Assembly (NCBI GenBank): GCA_964562375.1
Contig: CAZLSW010000082.1
Span: 1 to 12,061, forward strand
Reading direction: 5' to 3'
Origin: JAJPXC01 sp964562375
GTDB taxonomy: Bacteria > Bacteroidota > Bacteroidia > Bacteroidales > Muribaculaceae
DNA: 12,061 bases
In this document: positions 7,321 through 12,061 of the stretch, one piece after another
Layout of the letters: each line of letters begins with the position of its first letter
Position numbering within the stretch: position 1 is the stretch's first letter
Notes under the pieces: model-generated
Seen by the model: only the letters and a program-made list of their open reading frames with translations
Told to the model about the DNA's origin: nothing
Database searches by the model: none
Program-made: the position numbers and the translations under genes

Positions 7321-7350
7321 CAAAGGTACGACCATTCGACCGTCCCCAAA
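7321..7350 (-). promoter_or_regulatory. Bacteroidota-type promoter facing left
   Basis: On the minus strand TTTG (7350-7347), an 18-nt spacer and TACCTTTG (7328-7321) fit the phylum consensus. The predicted start is near 7316. The -33 box begins 5 bp past the HEPN stop codon, and no protein gene lies downstream, which is why a small RNA is proposed. The -7 box is flanked by an inverted repeat, GGTCGTA at 7301-7307 and TACGACC at 7327-7333. Confidence 0.6.
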
Positions 7351-7354
7351 ATAC

Positions 7355-7753
7355 CTATTTTTGAGTAGTAATTAGACTGCCCACAACACTTATAAATTCC
7401 TTTGACAGGTTCAATATCTCACTTCCCTCTTCTTCTGGAATGTCAAATACAGCGTTATAGTCGGCTTTTTGTCTAAGTTGCATTAATCGAGCGAAGAAAC
7501 TTCCATATTTAGTATCTAACAATCCTGGTTGGATAAATTTCTTATACAACAGCACATGCATTCCTTTATGTGTATGGGCACTTTCCTGATTGTTAATGAA
7601 TAATCCTTGCACTAAATGATAGCAAGCGTAATAGCATCGGTTAACAGCTATATCCAAGTGCCCGGAAGCAAAGGTTTCCATTGCCTGTTGTATGAGAACT
7701 TGAGCTCGTCGAGTTTCCTTTTCCACAAGAAAGGAACGTTGTTGTGGGGTCAT
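7355..7753 (-). CDS. HEPN domain protein, probable toxin of a MNT-HEPN pair
   Basis: This 132-residue all-helical protein belongs to the HEPN superfamily (PF05168-like). The R-X4-6-H ribonuclease signature appears as R39-CYYACY-H46, and the later family pattern as HKGMH (62-66) and R94-QKADY (94-99). HEPN proteins of such pairs are typically RNases that are held inactive by the adjacent nucleotidyltransferase. The gene starts 2 bp after that partner's stop, which implies translational coupling. Both genes are AT-richer than the surrounding genes. Its own ribonuclease activity is inferred; some HEPN/MNT pairs serve other roles, such as antibiotic modification. Confidence 0.82.
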   Translation of the reverse strand: MTPQQRSFLVEKETRRAQVLIQQAMETFASGHLDIAVNRCYYACYHLVQGLFINNQESAHTHKGMHVLLYKKFIQPGLLDTKYGSFFARLMQLRQKADYNAVFDIPEEEGSEILNLSKEFISVVGSLITTQK

Positions 7754-7755
7754 GG

Positions 7756-8067
7756 TTAGTTTAGGCGTTTGCCGTCACGGAGGACGTTGTTATAGAATGG
7801 AGTTTGGCGGTATTTCGACCATTCTTTAGCAGTGTACAAAATAGGATTAATCTCTTGATTCAACTCATATCCCAACGTGACAAAAGGATAGCTTATTTCA
7901 TCGTAATCCCTTTGATGGAGCGAAGGACGATTCAGAATAATCAGGATGTCCCAATCGGACGTATCTTTCCCTTCGCCCCTCGAACGAGAGCCAAACAAAA
8001 TCACCGGTTCATCTTTCTTTACCACTGATTTAGCTAATGCTGATATTCGGGATAAGGTTTGATCCAT
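7756..8067 (-). CDS. MNT-type nucleotidyltransferase, probable antitoxin
   Basis: This 103-residue minimal nucleotidyltransferase of the DNA polymerase beta superfamily has a perfect GSX10DXD motif: Gly26-Ser27, then Asp38 and Asp40 (SDWDILI). Only the catalytic core is present, as in MntA-type antitoxins, which add AMP to their HEPN partner near its active site. The reading frame stays open to 8274, but the upstream part is a shadow of the pseudouridine synthase gene. The ATG at 8067 (MDQTLSRIS) lies 12 nt after a predicted transcription start and gives the normal size. It is co-directional with the HEPN gene, 2 bp apart. Confidence 0.83.
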   Translation of the reverse strand: MDQTLSRISALAKSVVKKDEPVILFGSRSRGEGKDTSDWDILIILNRPSLHQRDYDEISYPFVTLGYELNQEINPILYTAKEWSKYRQTPFYNNVLRDGKRLN

Positions 8068-8084
8068 ATTCTTTATCTCGACTA

Positions 8085-8115
8085 CAAAATTACTACATTT
8101 TGGTGGAAAACCAAC
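8085..8115 (-). promoter_or_regulatory. Promoter of the MNT-HEPN pair
   Basis: On the minus strand GTTG (8115-8112), a 19-nt spacer and TAATTTTG (8092-8085) match the Bacteroidota consensus with one change in the -33 box. The predicted start, near 8079, is 12 nt before the ATG at 8067. It gives the pair its own transcript, separate from the upstream pseudouridine synthase gene. Confidence 0.6.
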
Positions 8116-8128
8116 CCAATTTAACCAG

Positions 8129-9058
8129 TTATCGGGCGAGGGAGAGGAAGGAGGAGGGGATGGGGGTGGTGAAGTGCATGTCGCGGCGCGTGCGGGGATG
8201 GGCGAAGCGCAGCGTCTGGGCGTGCAGGGCCAGGCGATGGATGGGCGACGGCGCGGCGCCGTAGCGACGGTCACCAGAAATGGGGTGTCCTTGCTCGCTC
8301 AGGTGGGCGCGTATCTGGTTTTTGCGACCGGTGTCAAGTTCAACCTCCAAAAGGGAGTAGCCGCGACCGTGGCCGATGGTGCGGTAGCGAGTGACAGCTA
8401 ATTGACCCTGCTTGGGATCGTCGGTGGAGTATACCTGATGCTCGGCGTTCTCGGCCAGATAGGAGCGTATTGTGCCCTCCGGTGGTTGCATATCGCCCTC
8501 AACCACAGCCACATACTTGCGTTGCAGCACTAAGTTGTTCCAATTGTGCTGCATCGTCTCCTTGGCCTCGACGTTTTTGGCGAACATCATCAGGCCTGTG
8601 GTGTCGCGGTCCAAACGGTGCACCACGAAAATCTTGTTACGGGGATCCTTACGCTTCACCCATTCCTTGAGGATGTTGTAGGCTGTTTCCTCTTTGCCGG
8701 CGCGATCGGTGCCCACCGAGAGCAGCCCGTAGCCCTTGTCGACAACGATAATGTCGTCGTCCTCGTAAACGATTTTCAGGCGGCGGTGATGAAACGTCTG
8801 GAACTCGCGGGTGACGTTGACGCGCACCGTGTCGCCGGGTTGCAACTCTTGGGAGGCAAGGGTGACGGGAGTGTCGTTATTGATTGCCACCTGGTTGTGG
8901 CGTAGGAGTTCTTTGACGGTCGTGCGCTTGCGCTCGGGCATGGCGCGCAGGAGGAACTCGAATAGTTTGGCGGGGGCATCGACGCGATATTCCTCGATGC
9001 GATCTGGTGTGAATCGGCGACGTTCAGCGCCGGGCTTTTGTTGACGAGATGCGGGCAT
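8129..9058 (-). CDS. RluA-family pseudouridine synthase
   Basis: This 309-residue enzyme converts specific uridines in rRNA or tRNA to pseudouridine. An S4-like RNA-binding region spans about residues 28-85. The catalytic domain carries the RluA signature HRLDRDTTG, with Asp150 as the catalytic aspartate, plus the later motifs LELDTGRKNQIRAHL-like (about 240-255) and HRLALHA. A basic N-terminal extension precedes the S4-like part. The target site cannot be assigned (RluA, RluC and RluD types share these motifs). The ATG at 9058 lies 18 bp after topA on the same strand, so the two are probably co-transcribed. Confidence 0.9.
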   Translation of the reverse strand: MPASRQQKPGAERRRFTPDRIEEYRVDAPAKLFEFLLRAMPERKRTTVKELLRHNQVAINNDTPVTLASQELQPGDTVRVNVTREFQTFHHRRLKIVYEDDDIIVVDKGYGLLSVGTDRAGKEETAYNILKEWVKRKDPRNKIFVVHRLDRDTTGLMMFAKNVEAKETMQHNWNNLVLQRKYVAVVEGDMQPPEGTIRSYLAENAEHQVYSTDDPKQGQLAVTRYRTIGHGRGYSLLEVELDTGRKNQIRAHLSEQGHPISGDRRYGAAPSPIHRLALHAQTLRFAHPRTRRDMHFTTPIPSSFLSLAR

Positions 9059-9076
9059 GGTGGAGAGAGTTTGGGG

Positions 9077-11407
<2,331 letters not shown>

Positions 11408-11446
11408 CAGGGGATGGGTTTTAAAACGTAGTCTTAAAAATCGGGG

Positions 11447-11477
11447 CAAAGTTACACATTATTAATTTAACGACAAA
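11447..11477 (-). promoter_or_regulatory. topA promoter, exact Bacteroidota consensus
   Basis: On the minus strand TTTG (11477-11474), exactly 19 nt, and TAACTTTG (11454-11447) match the consensus at every fixed base. The predicted start is near 11441, giving a leader of about 34 nt. This decides the topA start codon at 11407. Confidence 0.8.
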
Positions 11478-11590
11478 ACTCCCCCAGTAGTTCACCCCGC
11501 TAATGGCGCTTGCCGTCACACCGTCAAAACTGTGTGTTGATAAGGGCCCCTACAAATTTGTGTGTTTGGGTTTAGCCAACCTGGGAATGA

Positions 11591-11608
11591 TGGTGGGCAA
11601 GCCCACCA
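11591..11608. other. 18-bp palindrome in the topA upstream region
   Basis: TGGTGGGC-AA-GCCCACCA is a perfect inverted repeat with a 2-nt centre. Neither side is followed by a T-tract, so it is not a clear terminator. It could be an operator or a stem in a longer RNA. The rest of 11480-11720 holds no gene and no other signal I can support. Confidence 0.35.
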
Positions 11609-11715
11609 CCTGAGCCGAAATCGAGCGAGTCAAAAACGGCGTTTCCTCAGGCATAAACGGAATTATTTTATCCGATCAGAGGAATCCTTGAACAAATATC
11701 TTAATAAGGTTCTAT

Positions 11716-11750
11716 TGAAAGCAATCCCAGCGGTTGCCCTCTGGGATTGC
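11716..11750 (-). terminator. Strong hairpin, probable terminator of the tRNA-like unit
   Basis: GCAATCCCAG (11721-11730) and CTGGGATTGC (11741-11750) pair perfectly over 10 bp with a 10-nt loop. On the minus strand it begins 1 nt after the closing stem of the tRNA-like element and is followed by a short TTTC. The T-tract is weak, so termination is likely rather than certain. Confidence 0.55.
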
Positions 11751-11751
11751 A

Positions 11752-11837
11752 CATCGGCAAGGCGAGGACTTGAACCTGCAATCTTTTACCGCCTTTCGAC
11801 GGCAAAATCGCTACCAATTGCGATCATCAAGCCGATG
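11752..11837 (-). ncRNA. tRNA-like RNA or degenerate tRNA
   Basis: An 86-nt stretch is closed by a perfect 7-bp stem (CATCGGC/GCCGATG, 11831-11837 with 11752-11758). Inside, on the minus strand, are a D-arm-like hairpin TCGC-AATTGGTA-GCGA (11823-11808); an anticodon-arm-like hairpin TTGCC-GTCGAAA-GGCGG (11805-11789), with T at the position-33 equivalent and CGA (serine) as the apparent anticodon; and a T-arm-like GCAGG-TTCAAGT-CCTCG (11779-11763), where two of five pairs fail. The arms are not spaced as in a normal cloverleaf: extra bases separate the closing stem from the D and T arms. It could be a tRNA pseudogene or an RNA that imitates one. It has its own -7 box and terminator hairpin. 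Confidence 0.4.
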
Positions 11838-11842
11838 CGCCA

Positions 11843-11850
11843 CAAAGTTA
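11843..11850 (-). promoter_or_regulatory. -7 box upstream of the tRNA-like element
   Basis: TAACTTTG on the minus strand is a full match to the Bacteroidota -7 box and is identical to that of topA. Transcription would start near 11837, exactly at the closing stem of the tRNA-like element. No TTTG sits at the right distance upstream (the nearest is 14 nt away), so the -33 box is poor or absent. Confidence 0.45.
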
Positions 11851-11901
11851 CGCCCGACGGTCAGCAAAATAACTTCCGACCGCCAAAAATTATTTAGCTG
11901 G

Positions 11902-11933
11902 AATCCGCTGACCCGAAAAATCCGCTGACCCGA
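11902..11933. repeat. Two 15-bp direct repeats
   Basis: AATCCGCTGACCCGA occurs at 11902-11916 and again at 11919-11933, separated by 2 bp. They lie between the tRNA-Phe terminator and the tRNA-like element. No function is evident. Confidence 0.6.
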
Positions 11934-11953
11934 TTATCCCTTGATTTTGGGGC

Positions 11954-11997
11954 TAAAATTAAAACTCAGCTACGGCTAACTCGCTGTAACTGAGTTT
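11954..11997 (-). terminator. Terminator of tRNA-Phe
   Basis: On the minus strand AAACTCAGTTAC (11997-11986) pairs with GTAGCTGAGTTT (11973-11962) over 12 bp with one G-U pair, a 12-nt loop, and then TAATTTT. It begins 12 nt after the mature 3' end of the tRNA. Confidence 0.7.
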
Positions 11998-12009
11998 CTT
12001 TTGATTTTG

Positions 12010-12061
12010 TGGTGCCACCAGGAATCGAACCGGGGACACAAGGATTTTCAGTCCTTTGCTC
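12010..12061 (-). tRNA. tRNA-Phe(GAA), 5' part outside the window
   Basis: Read on the minus strand, the window holds the gene from the 3' half of the D stem (GAGC) to the discriminator base. The anticodon arm is AGGACTGAAAATCCT with the GAA anticodon in the loop CTGAAAA. A T-arm with TTCGATT and the 3' acceptor strand TGGCACC-A follow. The CCA end is not encoded. One pair in the T stem is mismatched (C-T). About 21-22 bases of the 5' side lie beyond the edge. Confidence 0.92.

Noticed and set aside
8068..8274. N-terminal extension of the nucleotidyltransferase frame
   Set aside because: It overlaps the end of the pseudouridine synthase gene, is Pro/Ser/Arg-rich shadow sequence, and lies upstream of the predicted transcription start.
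11562..11897. Plus-strand open frame of 111 codons near the right end
   Set aside because: It runs through the hairpin at 11721-11750 and the tRNA-like element and has no protein-family features.

Overview
The window looks like chromosomal DNA of a Bacteroidales bacterium (phylum Bacteroidota); the family cannot be fixed from the sequence. The evidence is a DUF3467 gene of the Bacteroidota type, a TopA with C-terminal repeats in place of zinc fingers, lack of Shine-Dalgarno sites, and several promoters that match the phylum's own consensus (TTTG, about 19 nt, TAnnTTTG). Most housekeeping genes are GC-rich. Two islands on the minus strand are visibly AT-richer: an AAA ATPase gene, and a nucleotidyltransferase/HEPN pair.

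Layout: 1-464 has no gene. It contains a terminator-like hairpin, a run of further stem-loops, and a probable promoter with a G6/C6 hairpin just downstream. 465-3687 is a tight plus-strand operon: DUF3467 protein, cysteinyl-tRNA synthetase (cysS) and a RecD-like superfamily 1 helicase. Converging on it with a 2-bp gap is a minus-strand AAA_14/DUF4143 ATPase (3690-4967). Its promoter region carries three copies of an 18-bp near-palindromic repeat, one of them over the start codon. 5220-7198 holds two plus-strand membrane-protein genes: a LolC/LolE-type ABC permease and a formate/nitrite-type channel.

7199-7354 has no gene but looks like a separate small-RNA transcription unit on the minus strand (promoter, about 100 nt, intrinsic terminator). 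Upstream of it on the same strand lie a HEPN-domain gene and a MNT-type nucleotidyltransferase gene, a likely toxin-antitoxin pair with its own promoter. Then come an RluA-family pseudouridine synthase and DNA topoisomerase I (topA), probably co-transcribed from a near-perfect Bacteroidota promoter upstream of topA.

11460-12061 is an RNA region on the minus strand. It has the 3' part of tRNA-Phe(GAA), cut by the window edge, with its own terminator. Next comes an 86-nt tRNA-like element closed by a perfect 7-bp stem, with a promoter -7 box just upstream and a 10-bp hairpin just downstream. The most unusual signals are the repeat array at the ATPase gene, the tRNA-like transcription unit and the small-RNA candidate at 7212-7316. 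No CRISPR array, transposase or complete insertion sequence is visible.
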